DNA from: Bradyrhizobium arachidis
Lineage (GTDB): Bacteria > Pseudomonadota > Alphaproteobacteria > Rhizobiales > Xanthobacteraceae
Direction: 5' to 3'
Length of the DNA stretch: 64,000 bases
Assembly: GCF_015291705.1 (NCBI RefSeq)
Contig: NZ_CP030050.1
Span: forward strand, 8,680,001-8,744,000
Shown here: positions 27,432-36,857 of the stretch, piece after piece
Layout of the letters: the number at the start of each line of letters is the position of its first letter
Position numbering within the stretch: position 1 is the stretch's first letter
Notes under the pieces: generated by a model
Databases searched by the model: none
Told to the model about the DNA's origin: nothing
The model's input: the letters and a program-made list of their open reading frames with translations, nothing else
Program-made: the position numbers and the translations under genes

Positions 27432-29651
27432 ATGAGCCTGCGTACCCGGTTACTGATCCTCGTCATCGCGGCCATGCTCGTGCCGGCGATCCTCGTCGGC
27501 CTGCGCTTCGTGCAGAACCGGACCAGCGAGATCAACGCGGCCCTGGCTAATCTCGCCGCATCCGCCGACGACATCGCGAGCGATCTGGACGAGAAGATCC
27601 AGGGCACCGCCCAGCTTCACTATGGCCTCGCCCGCGCCCGAGACGTCGACACGCGCGACAAGGCGGCATGCTCGGCGTTTCTCTCCGATGTGCGCGAAGA
27701 ATATCCGCAGTTCACGGGAATCCTGACCATCGATCCCGACGGCAGCCTGTTCTGCGACTCGCTGCGGACCAACCGCACGCTCGATCTGAACGATCGTGCC
27801 TATTTCAAGCAGGCGAAGGTCTCGCAAGGTATCGTCGCGGTGGAGCCGGTTTTCGGCCGCCTCACCGGAATATCGGTGCTCCAGATCGCCTATCCCGTGC
27901 GCTCGGACGCCGGCGCGCTGAAATTCGTCCTGCTGGCTTCGTTCAATTTGAACAAATTCGCGGAATTTCACGACAAGCGTCTGCTCGCCGAGAAGGAGAT
28001 CCTGCTCGTCGACAGCAAGGGCACGGTGCTGGTCGCGCCCAAATTGGGTGGCTGGCGCGAGCCCGTCGGCGCGTCGATCGCGGGATCAGACCTGTTCCGC
28101 TTCGCGGCCTCACCCGATGGCGAGGCGTCGCGCGAGTTGACCGATCGCGAAGGCCGCGCGCAGGTCTGGGCCGTCGCCCGCTCACCGTCGATGCGCAAGG
28201 CTGGCCTCTATATCATCGTTGGACGATCCAAGGACGGGCTGGTCGCGGCGGCGAACCGCCGGCTCTACGAGGACATGGCGATTCTCGCGGTGGCCTCGCT
28301 GCTGCTGCTGGCCGGCGTCTGGATCCTCGCAACCGTCAGCCTCGGGCGCCAGGTGGGGCGGCTCGCCGCGATGGCGAAACGGCTCGGGCTCGGCGATCTC
28401 AGCGCGCGCATTCCGCCGCCTTATCCGGGCGGCGAGCTCGGCGGACTGATGATGCTGCTCAACGGCACGGCCGAGTCGCTCGAGCAGCAACGCGCCGCCA
28501 TCGCCGACCTCAGCCACAAGCTCAGCCAGTCCCAGAAGATGGAAGCCATGGGCCAGCTCACCGGCGGCGTGGCGCACGATTTCAACAACCTGCTGACCGT
28601 CATTCTCGGCAACTCCGAGCATCTGGCCGACAGGCTGGCGGGCAACAAGGAATTGCAGGGGATCGCCAGCGACATTGCGACCGCCGCCGAGCGCGGCGCC
28701 GACCTGACACGCAGCCTGCTCGCCTTCGCGCGCAAGCAGCCCTTACGGCCGCGCGAGATCGACATAGCCGAACGAATCCTCGGCATGGAGCAGTTGCTGC
28801 GTCGGACACTGGGCGAGCACATCGAGTGCAGCTTCGCGTTCGGACCGGGTTTATGGCTGACCAGCGTCGATCCCGGCCAACTGGCAACTGCCCTGCTCAA
28901 CCTCGTCCTCAACGCGCGCGACGCGATGCCTGACGGTGGCAAGCTGACCGTCGAGGTGCGCAACAACTCGCTCAGCGAATCCGATCTCGACGTCAACGGC
29001 GAGCCGCGGCCGGGCGACTATGTCATGGTGGCCGTGACCGATACCGGCTGCGGCATGGAGGCGGACACCGCGAGCCGCGCGTTCGAGCCGTTCTTCACCA
29101 CCAAGGAGGTCGGCAAGGGGACCGGCCTCGGCCTCAGCATGGTCTACGGATTTGCGCAGCAATCCGGCGGTCTCGTGCAATTGCAGTCAGAGCCGGGACA
29201 GGGCAGCGTCGTCAGGCTGTTCTTTCCCCGCATCGCGACGGCGCTGAATGAGGAGCCGCCACCGCCGGAGCCGATCGTTGCCCCCGACGGACACGAGACT
29301 ATTCTCGTCGTCGAGGACGACGACATGGTGCGAGCCTATGTCGAGAGCGAGCTGAGAGCCCTCGGCTACCGCGTCGTCGCCACGTCGAACGGGCCCGCAG
29401 CACTGGAGCTGCTACGCCAGCCCGGGGACGTCCATCTGCTGTTCACCGACGTCGTAATGCCCGGCGGCATGTTCGGCCCGGAGCTTGCGAGGCAGGCAAC
29501 CCAATTGCGGCCAGGGCTCAAGGTGCTCTTCACCTCCGGCTATAGCCAAAATCCGGTCAAGACGCCCGACGGGGTCGACGCGCGCATTCTGACCAAGCCA
29601 TTCCGACGGCAGGATCTCGCCGCGACGCTGCGATCGGCGCTGTCGCGCTAA
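27432..29651 (+). CDS. hybrid sensor histidine kinase with receiver domain
   Basis: 739 residues from ATG 27432 (an ATG 25 codons upstream is also in frame). Membrane segment at residues 6-25, a Cache-like periplasmic sensor domain to about residue 275, a second membrane segment near 282-302, HAMP, HisKA with phosphoacceptor His382 ([11 protein letters not shown]), ATPase domain ([34 protein letters not shown]), and a C-terminal receiver with Asp673 ([11 protein letters not shown]). It autophosphorylates and passes phosphate to its own receiver. No response regulator with output domain is adjacent. Confidence 0.92.
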   Translation: MSLRTRLLILVIAAMLVPAILVGLRFVQNRTSEINAALANLAASADDIASDLDEKIQGTAQLHYGLARARDVDTRDKAACSAFLSDVREEYPQFTGILTIDPDGSLFCDSLRTNRTLDLNDRAYFKQAKVSQGIVAVEPVFGRLTGISVLQIAYPVRSDAGALKFVLLASFNLNKFAEFHDKRLLAEKEILLVDSKGTVLVAPKLGGWREPVGASIAGSDLFRFAASPDGEASRELTDREGRAQVWAVARSPSMRKAGLYIIVGRSKDGLVAAANRRLYEDMAILAVASLLLLAGVWILATVSLGRQVGRLAAMAKRLGLGDLSARIPPPYPGGELGGLMMLLNGTAESLEQQRAAIADLSHKLSQSQKMEAMGQLTGGVAHDFNNLLTVILGNSEHLADRLAGNKELQGIASDIATAAERGADLTRSLLAFARKQPLRPREIDIAERILGMEQLLRRTLGEHIECSFAFGPGLWLTSVDPGQLATALLNLVLNARDAMPDGGKLTVEVRNNSLSESDLDVNGEPRPGDYVMVAVTDTGCGMEADTASRAFEPFFTTKEVGKGTGLGLSMVYGFAQQSGGLVQLQSEPGQGSVVRLFFPRIATALNEEPPPPEPIVAPDGHETILVVEDDDMVRAYVESELRALGYRVVATSNGPAALELLRQPGDVHLLFTDVVMPGGMFGPELARQATQLRPGLKVLFTSGYSQNPVKTPDGVDARILTKPFRRQDLAATLRSALSR

Positions 29652-29722
29652 AGCATGATCCGGACCCGGAGGGCCGCGTTAGCGCAAAGTGCCCAGCGGT
29701 TTTCCGAAAGATCATGCTCAAG

Positions 29723-30169
29723 TCAGCGAGATACGAGCAGCAGCGCCACGCCGAGATTGGCCGCGAACAGCGCCGCGTCGATGACGAAGATCCTCAGCAT
29801 CGGACCTTTCAGCACCGGCCAGTATGCCACCCCGACGCGCCCTCCGCGCATCAGGACCGGAAGATTGTAGGCGAACTGGCTGAAGTGGCAGGCGGCGAAG
29901 AACAGGAACAGCGCGAGCTGCGCCTCGACCGGCTGGAAGAACGAGGGGCGCGCCGCCAGAAGATAGAGCGACAACAGCCCGATCGGCAGGTTCATCCCGC
30001 CGAGGAACGCCACGCTCGCCGCCAGCGTCGGCGCGATCGGATTGCTGCGCTCTTCGCGCGGCAAAAGTATCTTCAACGTGTTGGCTTGCGCGATGCTGAA
30101 CTGGACGAAGGCGCCGCCGAACCAGAGCGCGTTGAGCAGCAGGACGAAATCCGAAAGGTGCATGGTCAT
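29723..30169 (-). CDS. four-helix membrane protein, function unknown
   Basis: 148 residues with four hydrophobic segments (about 5-23, 50-70, 83-100, 122-145). No family is recognised. Its ATG overlaps the stop of the SnoaL-like gene by four bases, so it is the last gene of the acyl-CoA synthetase-marR-SnoaL group or of a shorter operon starting after marR. Confidence 0.72.
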   Translation of the reverse strand: MTMHLSDFVLLLNALWFGGAFVQFSIAQANTLKILLPREERSNPIAPTLAASVAFLGGMNLPIGLLSLYLLAARPSFFQPVEAQLALFLFFAACHFSQFAYNLPVLMRGGRVGVAYWPVLKGPMLRIFVIDAALFAANLGVALLLVSR

Positions 30170-30534
30170 TTTCCGTAAAAGGCTTCGCTGCGCACCACCC
30201 GGCCCGCATCATCGAAATCCATGAACTCGCTGGCGCGGGTGTCACCGAGCTGCCACCACACCGTCAGGCGCGCGATGACCTCGTCCCAGCTCCAGCTCAG
30301 GATCTTCAGGTCGGCGCTTTCGATGTGGCCATAGGCCTCTCGCCAATAGGCGCGGATGTTCTCGGCGCCCCTGACGACAGCAGAACCGGTCAGCGACAGC
30401 GCCAGGGGGCTGCGCATCTGCGCATCGTCGGCAAAATGCGCGACGACCGCGTCGATGTCGACCCTGCACCAGCTCGCGCACCAAGCCGCGACGAAGCGTT
30501 CGGCAGCCGCGCGATCCATTTTCCGTGCGCTCAT
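30166..30534 (-). CDS. SnoaL/NTF2-like protein
   Basis: 122 residues: AAERFVAAWCASWCRVDIDAVVAHFADDAQMRSP followed by VVRGAENIRAYWREAYG and the sheet strands LKILSWSWDEVIARLTVWWQ form the usual alpha-beta cone. Such proteins bind or isomerise small hydrophobic molecules. It starts at 30534 after a GC-rich leader that contains the MarR palindrome. Confidence 0.8.
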   Translation of the reverse strand: MSARKMDRAAAERFVAAWCASWCRVDIDAVVAHFADDAQMRSPLALSLTGSAVVRGAENIRAYWREAYGHIESADLKILSWSWDEVIARLTVWWQLGDTRASEFMDFDDAGRVVRSEAFYGK

Positions 30535-30587
30535 GACGCAGCCCTCCCCGGCCCGTTGCCGGGAAGGTGGCAAAGCGTGCGTCTCAT

Positions 30588-30602
30588 GTCAACTATGTTG
30601 AC
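30588..30602. promoter_or_regulatory. Probable MarR operator
   Basis: GTCAACTATGTTGAC, a perfect 6-bp inverted repeat around TAT. It lies between the end of marR and the SnoaL-like gene. On the minus strand its right arm forms part of a TTGACA hexamer, so bound repressor would cover a -35 element of the SnoaL-membrane protein genes; the -10 is not clear. Confidence 0.65.
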
Positions 30603-30613
30603 CTCAAGATCTA

Positions 30614-31081
30614 TCAGTTGTTGTCGGCGATCGATCCCATTACGGCCATCCATGCCGCCGCCCCCGGCGCCCCGACGCGGTCGAACGCCTCGCGCAGGAC
30701 CTTGCGTTCGTGGTCAGACGCCTTCTGCTCGATGCGCTGCCCCGCGGCGGTCAGGCGCAGCAGTTTTGAGCGATGCTGCTCGGGCGCCCGCTTCGACGTC
30801 AGGAGCTTGCGCTCCAGCAGGAGATTGAGCGGCCGGTTCAGCGCCTGCTTGGAAATGCCGAGAATCTCGATCAGCGCGCCGATCGCGATGTCGGGCCGGC
30901 GCGCCACTACGTAAAGGATACGATGATGCGGACGCGACAGGCCCTGCTTCGCAAGATATTCGTCGGCCTCCAGCGTCATGCCGCGCCAGCCGTAATACAT
31001 CAGCTCCAGCGCCGCATCGAGATCGTGCAGCTTGTCGAGCGATGCGCGGTGAAGCCCCGCGACTTGGGCGGACTTTGCCAT
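30614..31081 (-). CDS. MarR-family transcriptional regulator
   Basis: 155 residues. The winged helix-turn-helix is RPHHRILYVVARRPDIAIGALIEILGISKQALNRPLNLLLERKLL followed by the wing SKRAPEQHRSKLLRLTAAG. MarR dimers bind short palindromes and release DNA upon binding small phenolic or lipid ligands. It starts nine bases after the stop of the acyl-CoA synthetase gene, so it is co-transcribed with it; the ligand may be a substrate of that enzyme (inference). Confidence 0.92.
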   Translation of the reverse strand: MAKSAQVAGLHRASLDKLHDLDAALELMYYGWRGMTLEADEYLAKQGLSRPHHRILYVVARRPDIAIGALIEILGISKQALNRPLNLLLERKLLTSKRAPEQHRSKLLRLTAAGQRIEQKASDHERKVLREAFDRVGAPGAAAWMAVMGSIADNN

Positions 31082-31090
31082 TGTCGGAAG

Positions 31091-32701
31091 CTAACCCCTC
31101 GCGCGCAGCTCGCGCCGCAGCACCTTGCCCGTCGCCGTCATCGGCAAGGTCTCGGCGAATTCCACGAAGCGCGGATATTCATGGGCGGCAAGCTGCACCT
31201 TCACGAATTCCTGGATCTCGCGCGCGAGCGCATCGCTGCCGGTAAAGCCCGGACGCAGCACGATCCATGCCTTGATCGACTCGGTGCGGATCGGATCGGG
31301 AATGCCGACCACCGCGGCCATCGCCACCGACGGATGCTTCATCAAGGTGTGCTCGATCTCGGAAGGGCCGACGCGATAGCCGGCGGTGGTGATGACGTCG
31401 TCCTCGCGGCTGACATACCAGAAATAGCCGTCCTCATCCTGCACGCCGAGATCGCCGGTGAGCAGGAACTCGCCGGCATATTTCTTCGCCGTGGCCTCCG
31501 GATTGCACCAGTATTCGAGCATCGTGCACGGGCACGGCTGGCGCACGCCGATGATGCCGCGCTGACCGCGGGGCTGCTCCTCGCCCTGGTCGTTGACGAT
31601 GCGGACATCGAAGCCCGGCGTCGCCTTGCCCATCGCGCCCGGGCGGATCGGAAACAGGTTGGAGTTGCTGCCGATCACGAGATTGCACTCGGTCTGGCCG
31701 AATACTTCATGGGCGTCGATGCCAAAGGTCTCGCGCACCCAGCCGAGCAGCTCGCTGCCGAGCGATTCGCCGCCGGTGAAGATGCTGCGCAGCTTGACGC
31801 CGGGATGCTTCACGCCCGCCTGCCGCATCAACTTGAGCGCCGTCGGCGGCAGGAAGACGTTGCGCACGCCGAGGTCGGCCATCATCTGCATCGCCGCCTG
31901 CGGCTCGAACTTTCGCGCACGATGTCCCACCAACGGGATGCCGTGGTACCAGAATGCGAACAGTCCGTTGATGAGACCGCCGATCCAGGCCCAGTCCGCC
32001 GGCGTCCACATCAGATCGCCGGGCCTCGGCAAGAAGTTGTGGCACATCTCGACATTGGGCAGATGGCCGAGCACGACGCGATGCGCATGCAGCGCGCCCT
32101 TCGGGTTGCCCGTGGTGCCTGAGGTGTAGATGATCAGCGCGGGATCGTCGGCGGAAGTATCGACGGTCGCAAAGTCCTCGGACGCGGTTTCGATCGCTGA
32201 CCAGAACGGTTTTGCGCCGGCGTGAACCGCGCCGCTCGTGATATAGATGTCCTGCAAATAGGGCAGCCGTTCGCGGATCTTCGTCAGCTTCTCCCAGCCC
32301 GCTTCGTCGGTGATGATGGCTCTCGCTTGCGAATTCGACAGGCGGAACTCCAGCGCGTCCTCGCCGAACAGAGCGAACAGCGGAATCGAGATCAGGCCGG
32401 CGCGGAATGCCGCCACATGCGCGATCGGCAATTCCAGCGACTGCGACAGGAACACCGCGACGCGGTCGCCGCGCACAAGGCCGTCGGCCTTCAGTACATT
32501 GGCGAAACGCCGCGACATCTCCGCGACCTCGTCGAACGAGGTACGCGTGGTCGCGCCGTTCTCGTCGACATAGACCAGCGCGAGGCGGCCGGTGCCGTCG
32601 GCATGCCGGTCGCAGCACGCCTCCGCCATGTTGAAGCGGGCCGGGATGTCCCAGCGGAAGTTGCGATAGAGCTCGTCGTAGGTTGCGGCTTCGGTCAGCA
32701 T
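31091..32701 (-). CDS. AMP-dependent acyl-CoA synthetase
   Basis: 536 residues. Adenylation motifs are complete: LIIYTSGTTGNPKGALHAH (P-loop-like), GQTECN, LTGDLGVQDEDGYFWYVSREDDVI, and the catalytic lysine in ATGKVLRREL near the C-terminus. The enzyme activates a carboxylic acid to the acyl-AMP and then the CoA thioester. General form suits medium-chain acids; the exact substrate is unknown. I start at ATG 32701; the frame runs on into a repeat element. Confidence 0.9.
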   Translation of the reverse strand: MLTEAATYDELYRNFRWDIPARFNMAEACCDRHADGTGRLALVYVDENGATTRTSFDEVAEMSRRFANVLKADGLVRGDRVAVFLSQSLELPIAHVAAFRAGLISIPLFALFGEDALEFRLSNSQARAIITDEAGWEKLTKIRERLPYLQDIYITSGAVHAGAKPFWSAIETASEDFATVDTSADDPALIIYTSGTTGNPKGALHAHRVVLGHLPNVEMCHNFLPRPGDLMWTPADWAWIGGLINGLFAFWYHGIPLVGHRARKFEPQAAMQMMADLGVRNVFLPPTALKLMRQAGVKHPGVKLRSIFTGGESLGSELLGWVRETFGIDAHEVFGQTECNLVIGSNSNLFPIRPGAMGKATPGFDVRIVNDQGEEQPRGQRGIIGVRQPCPCTMLEYWCNPEATAKKYAGEFLLTGDLGVQDEDGYFWYVSREDDVITTAGYRVGPSEIEHTLMKHPSVAMAAVVGIPDPIRTESIKAWIVLRPGFTGSDALAREIQEFVKVQLAAHEYPRFVEFAETLPMTATGKVLRRELRARG

Positions 32702-32729
32702 GGGCTTGGGTCGTTTCCGTACTCTCGGC

Positions 32730-32821
32730 GTCATGGCCGGGCTTGTTCCGGCCATCCACGAGGCCACTTGTTTTGGTGCCAGTTTAAGGCCGTGGACGCC
32801 CGGGACAAGCCCGGGCATGAC
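32730..32821. repeat. Intergenic palindrome, family B
   Basis: GTCATGGCCGGGCTTGTTCC at the left and GGACAAGCCCGGGCATGAC at the right, with inner arms CCATCCACG / CGTGGACG. It is followed at once by a family A copy. Confidence 0.88.
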
Positions 32822-32835
32822 GGTACTTCTCGGGC

Positions 32836-32939
32836 GTCATTCCGGGGCGACGCGCCAGCGTCGAGCCCGGAATCCATTGCGCGGCATTTGCTGCGGCCCA
32901 ATGGATTCCGGGTTCGCCCTGCGGGCGCCCCGGAATGAC
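32836..32939. repeat. Intergenic palindrome, family A copy 4
   Basis: GTCATTCCGGGGCGACGCGC to GCGGGCGCCCCGGAATGAC, with inner AGCCCGGAATCCATT / AATGGATTCCGGGT. It forms a tandem pair with the family B element next to it. Confidence 0.9.
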
Positions 32940-32948
32940 AGCGGGGTC

Positions 32949-34088
32949 TTACCGCACCGTCGCGAAAAACGTCCTGACATCGCGCACGAACAGCTCCGGC
33001 TGCTCGAAGGCGGCGAAGTGGCCGCCCTTCTCCATCTCGCTCCAATGGGTGATGTTGTGGAAGTTCGGCTCCATCCAGCGCCGCACTGGCGTGATGATCT
33101 CCTTCGGGAACACTGCAACGCCGGTCGGCACCTTGACCACCGGCATGGTGCGCCGCTTGCCAAAGCTCTCCCAATAGAGCCGCGCCGACGAGGTCGCCGT
33201 CTCGGTCGCCCAATAGAGCATGACGTTGTCGAGCAGCTCGTCCTTGTCAAAGATGTGCTCGGGGTGGCCGTCGCAATCGGTCCAAGCCCAGAACTTTTCG
33301 AGGATCCAGGCCGCCTGCCCGCTCGGCGAATCCGTCAGGCCATAGCCGAGCGTCTGCGGCCGCGTCGACTGTTGCCTGGAATAGCCGGAGTCGAGATCGA
33401 CGTAATGCTTGAGGCCGGCGAGCGCGCGCTTCTCCTCCGCCGTCGGGTCACCCTCGACCTTCGGGGCGGCGTTGAACGCGAGCGTGATGTGGATGCCGGC
33501 GCAGTGCTCCACGTCCTGCGCGCCGAGCGAGGTCGTCACCGCCGAGCCCCAGTCGCCGCCTTGCGCGCCGTAACTGATATAGCCGAGCCGGTCCATCAGC
33601 TTGGCCCAGGTCGCGGCGATGCGGTCGACACCCCAGCCGGTGCTCTTCGGCTTGGCCGAGAAGCCGAAGCCGGGCAGCGACGGACACACCACGTGAAACG
33701 CATCGGCGGGATTGCCGCCATGCGCGGCGGGATCGGTGAGCGGCGCGATCACCTTCTGGAATTCCACGATGGAGCCCGGCCAACCATGGGTGATGATCAG
33801 CGGCAGCGCGGACGGTTCTTTCGAGCGCGCATGGATGAAGTGGATGTCGAGCCCGTCGATCTCGGTGGTGAACTGATCGAAGCGATTGAGCTTTGCCTCA
33901 CGCGCGCGCCAGTCGTAACCGCTCGCCCAATAGCCACAGATCTCCTGAATCCATTGCAGCGGCGCGCCCTGGCTCCAGTCGTCCACCAGCTCCGCCTCCG
34001 GCCAGCGCGTGCGGGCGAGGCGCGATTTGAGGTCGGCGAGGATGTCGTCGCTGATGGCGATGCGGAACGGTCTGATCGCGCCGGTCAT
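32949..34088 (-). CDS. epoxide hydrolase (EHN, alpha/beta-hydrolase family)
   Basis: 379 residues. The N-terminal EHN domain starts RPFRIAISDDILADLKSRLARTRWP. The hydrolase core has the oxyanion motif THGWPGS, the nucleophile Asp in GAQGGDWGSAV, and the catalytic His in EKGGHFAAFEQPE. It opens epoxides to diols by an ester intermediate. ATG 34088 is chosen over one eight codons upstream. It sits between palindromic repeats, probably as its own transcription unit. Confidence 0.9.
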   Translation of the reverse strand: MTGAIRPFRIAISDDILADLKSRLARTRWPEAELVDDWSQGAPLQWIQEICGYWASGYDWRAREAKLNRFDQFTTEIDGLDIHFIHARSKEPSALPLIITHGWPGSIVEFQKVIAPLTDPAAHGGNPADAFHVVCPSLPGFGFSAKPKSTGWGVDRIAATWAKLMDRLGYISYGAQGGDWGSAVTTSLGAQDVEHCAGIHITLAFNAAPKVEGDPTAEEKRALAGLKHYVDLDSGYSRQQSTRPQTLGYGLTDSPSGQAAWILEKFWAWTDCDGHPEHIFDKDELLDNVMLYWATETATSSARLYWESFGKRRTMPVVKVPTGVAVFPKEIITPVRRWMEPNFHNITHWSEMEKGGHFAAFEQPELFVRDVRTFFATVR

Positions 34089-34107
34089 CGGTTGGCTCCC
34101 TCTTCTT

Positions 34108-34209
34108 GTCATTCCGGGGCGCGCGGAGTGCGAGCCCGGAATCCATTGCGCAACAGAGTCGGCGGCCCGATGGATCCCGGGCTCGACGCTTCGCGTCGCC
34201 CGGAATGAC
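34108..34209. repeat. Intergenic palindrome, family A copy 5
   Basis: GTCATTCCGGGGCGCGCGGA to GCGTCGCCCGGAATGAC, inner AGCCCGGAATCCATT / GATGGATCCCGGGCT. It lies between the stop of the yqeY-like gene and the start of the epoxide hydrolase gene. Confidence 0.88.
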
Positions 34210-34211
34210 GG

Positions 34212-34667
34212 CTAGCCCGTCAGCGCGGCCTTCACGAGGCCGGACGCCTTACCAAAATCCATCTGTCCGGCATATTTCGCGCGCAATACCGCGATCACCT
34301 TGCCCATGTCCTTCATACCGGCAGCACCGGTCTCGCCGATGGCGTCCGCGATCGCCTTCTTGACCTCGTCGTCGGACATCTGCTTCGGCAAATAGGCCGA
34401 GATCACCGCGATCTCTTCGCGCTCCTGCGCGGCGAGTTCGGCGCGGCCGCCCTTGTCGTAGAGTTCGACCGATTCCTGGCGCTGCTTGATCATCTTCTGG
34501 AGCACGGCGAGCAGGTCGGCGTCGGTCAGCGGCGGCTTGCCCTGCCCGCGCGCGTCGATGTCGGCGTTCTTGATGGTCGAGTTGACCATGCGCAGCGTGG
34601 ACAGCTTGCGCTCGTCCTTGGCCTTCATGGCCTCCTTGACCGCATTGTTGATGTCGTCGCGCAGCAT
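34212..34667 (-). CDS. GatB/YqeY domain protein
   Basis: 151 residues, the usual size of free YqeY proteins. The N-terminal half is helical and charged (NAVKEAMKAKDERKLSTLRMVNSTIKNADID) and the C-terminal GatB-like tail follows (LPKQMSDDEVKKAIADAIG, DMGKVIAVLRAKYAGQMDFGKASGLVKAAL). The tail binds tRNA in GatB; the free protein is linked to tRNA-dependent processes without a settled role. It diverges from carA. Confidence 0.9.
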   Translation of the reverse strand: MLRDDINNAVKEAMKAKDERKLSTLRMVNSTIKNADIDARGQGKPPLTDADLLAVLQKMIKQRQESVELYDKGGRAELAAQEREEIAVISAYLPKQMSDDEVKKAIADAIGETGAAGMKDMGKVIAVLRAKYAGQMDFGKASGLVKAALTG

Positions 34668-34894
34668 GGCCGGGGTCCTCTCAATCTGTCGCGCCTGATC
34701 TAAGCCGTTCGCGGCCAAGAGGCCAGACTGGACCGCTTGCCGGTGCTTTGTTTCCCCACCGGCCGCCGAAATGGCTCAAAATTGCCAGTTCCAGCTTAAG
34801 TGGCCGAGGCCGCCCGTCAATTATGCAAAAACGCATGTGAATCGGCCCTCTCCCGCTTTGACGCCAGCGCCGGCCCAGACTATGAAACGCGCTC

Positions 34895-36085
34895 ATGACC
34901 CAACATGAAAACGATACCGCTTGGCCGGACCACAAACCGACCGCGCTCCTCGTGCTCGCCGATGGCACGGTGCTCGAAGGCTTCGGTCTCGGCGCCGAAG
35001 GCCACGCCGTCGGTGAAGTCTGCTTCAACACCGCGATGACCGGCTATGAGGAGATCCTCACCGATCCCTCCTATGCCGGCCAGCTCATCACCTTCACCTT
35101 CCCGCATATCGGCAATGTCGGTACCAACGAGGAAGACATCGAGACGGTGAACATGGCCGCGACGCCCGGCGCGCGCGGCGTGATCCTGCGCACCGCGATC
35201 ACCGATCCTTCGAACTACCGCGCCACCAAGCACCTCGACGCCTGGCTTAGGGCGCGCGGCATCATCGGCCTCTCCGGCATCGACACCCGGGCGCTGACCG
35301 CGCTGATCCGCAGCAAGGGCATGCCCAATGCCGTGATCGCGCATTCCAGGACCGGCGAATTCGATTTGCATGGCCTCAAGGAGGAAGCGCGCGAATGGCC
35401 GGGCCTCGAGGGCATGGACCTCGTGCCGATGGTCACCAGCGGCCAGCGCTTCACCTGGGACGAGACGCCGTGGGCCTGGGACAAGGGCTTTGGCCGGCAG
35501 GACAAGCCGGAGTTCAACGTCGTCGCCATCGACTATGGCATCAAGCGCAACATCCTGCGCCTGCTCGCCGGCGTCGGCTGCAAGGTGACGGTGGTGCCGG
35601 CGACGACCTCGTCCGAAGACATCCTGGCGATGAAGCCTGACGGCGTGTTCCTGTCGAATGGCCCGGGCGATCCGGCAGCCACAGGCAAATATGCCGTGCC
35701 TGTGATCCAGGACGTCATCAAGTCGGGCACCCCGACCTTCGGCATCTGCCTCGGCCACCAAATGCTCGGCCTCGCCGTCGGCGCGAAGACGAAGAAAATG
35801 CATCAGGGCCATCACGGCGCCAATCATCCCGTGAAGGACGAGACCACCGGCAAGGTCGAGATCACCTCGATGAACCATGGCTTTGCCGTGGACGAGACGA
35901 CGCTGCCGAAGGGCGCGACGCAGACCCACATCTCGCTGTTCGACGGATCCAATTGCGGTATCCAGCTCGACGGCAAGCCGGTGTTCTCGGTGCAGTACCA
36001 CCCCGAGGCCTCGCCGGGTCCGCGCGACTCGCACTATCTGTTCCAGCGCTTTGCCGATCTGATGCGGCAGAAGAAGAGCGCGTAA
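34895..36085 (+). CDS. carA: carbamoyl-phosphate synthase small subunit
   Basis: 396 residues. The N-terminal domain begins LVLADGTVLEGFGLGAEG; the C-terminal class I glutamine amidotransferase domain holds the nucleophile Cys285 in GICLGHQMLGLA and the His-Glu pair in YHPEASPGP. It hydrolyses glutamine and passes ammonia to CarB for pyrimidine and arginine synthesis. carB is not adjacent but 4.2 kb downstream on the same strand. The 227 bases upstream hold no clear regulatory element. Confidence 0.98.
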   Translation: MTQHENDTAWPDHKPTALLVLADGTVLEGFGLGAEGHAVGEVCFNTAMTGYEEILTDPSYAGQLITFTFPHIGNVGTNEEDIETVNMAATPGARGVILRTAITDPSNYRATKHLDAWLRARGIIGLSGIDTRALTALIRSKGMPNAVIAHSRTGEFDLHGLKEEAREWPGLEGMDLVPMVTSGQRFTWDETPWAWDKGFGRQDKPEFNVVAIDYGIKRNILRLLAGVGCKVTVVPATTSSEDILAMKPDGVFLSNGPGDPAATGKYAVPVIQDVIKSGTPTFGICLGHQMLGLAVGAKTKKMHQGHHGANHPVKDETTGKVEITSMNHGFAVDETTLPKGATQTHISLFDGSNCGIQLDGKPVFSVQYHPEASPGPRDSHYLFQRFADLMRQKKSA

Positions 36086-36115
36086 GGCGCGCTCGCAAAG
36101 CTGTGTCACGCATCG

Positions 36116-36137
36116 AGCCCGGGCCTGGTCCCGGGCT
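36116..36137 (+). terminator. Terminator-like hairpin of carA
   Basis: AGCCCGGG / CCCGGGCT around CCTGGT, followed by TCTTCTTCG, a weak T tract. Confidence 0.65.
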
Positions 36138-36205
36138 TCTTCGTCAGAGGAACGTCGTCTCCCGCCCCCCGTTGATCCCTGCTACGCTCACGCAGGAGTC
36201 CCGCT

Positions 36206-36727
36206 ATGTCCGTCGTCCGCGACCATGCCGAGCCGCTCGCCATCGTGTTCGAGGATGACGGGCTCGTGCCGAACAACATCCTTCCCTTCCTGGTCTACCA
36301 GGGCGCGATGAAGCTCGATCCCAAGCATCCGGAAGAGACGATCGAAAACCTGTTCGAAGCGAATGACTGGGGCGGCACGTGGCGCAATGGCGTCTACGAT
36401 TATCTCCACTATCATTCGACCGTGCATGAGGTGCTCGGCATCGCGCGCGGCTATGCGCGGGTCCGCTTCGGCGGCGATCATGGCCAGGAGCTGGAGATCA
36501 AGGCTGGCGACGTCGCGATCCTGCCCGCCGGCACCGGGCATCAATGCATCAAGGCGAGTGACGATTTCTCCGTGATCGGCGCCTATCCACCCGGCAGCAA
36601 GATGGAGATCACGCGACCCTCGCCGGAGAACCACGCCAAGGCGTTGAAGACGATTCCGAAAGTGGCGTTGCCGCCAGCCGATCCGGTCACGGGCAAGGAT
36701 GGCGCGTTGATGCGGCTGTGGAGATAG
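36206..36727 (+). CDS. cupin-domain protein
   Basis: 173 residues. The cupin motifs are YHYHSTVHEVLGIARG (metal-ligand histidines and glutamate, motif 1) and KAGDVAILPAGTGHQCI (motif 2 with its histidine). It is a small metal-binding beta-barrel, of the type often annotated as cupin_2 or DUF-like sugar/organic-acid binding proteins. Substrate unknown. AGGAGT precedes ATG 36206. Confidence 0.85.
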   Translation: MSVVRDHAEPLAIVFEDDGLVPNNILPFLVYQGAMKLDPKHPEETIENLFEANDWGGTWRNGVYDYLHYHSTVHEVLGIARGYARVRFGGDHGQELEIKAGDVAILPAGTGHQCIKASDDFSVIGAYPPGSKMEITRPSPENHAKALKTIPKVALPPADPVTGKDGALMRLWR

Positions 36728-36741
36728 CTACAGGCGCGGTC

Positions 36742-36839
36742 CCGTAGGGTGGGCAAAGCGAAGCGTGCCCACCAATATTAGCCGCATGGATAGAAGGTGG
36801 GCACGGCGCGCGAAGAGCGCGCTTTGCCCACCCTACGGG
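36742..36839. repeat. Intergenic palindrome, family G-like copy 2
   Basis: CCGTAGGGTGGGCAAAGCG and mirrored CGCTTTGCCCACCCTACGG, with inner GTGCCCACC / GGTGGGCAC. It follows the logic of the element at 10069 but with a different core. Confidence 0.88.
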
Positions 36840-36857
36840 AGCTACGGCAGCCGAGCC

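Noticed and set aside
32222..34208. Long plus-strand frames opposite the acyl-CoA synthetase and epoxide hydrolase
   Set aside because: Shadow frames that also run through the palindromic repeats; both sense genes are clear.
34880..36109. 409-codon frame antisense to carA
   Set aside because: Shadow; carA is complete with its catalytic residues.
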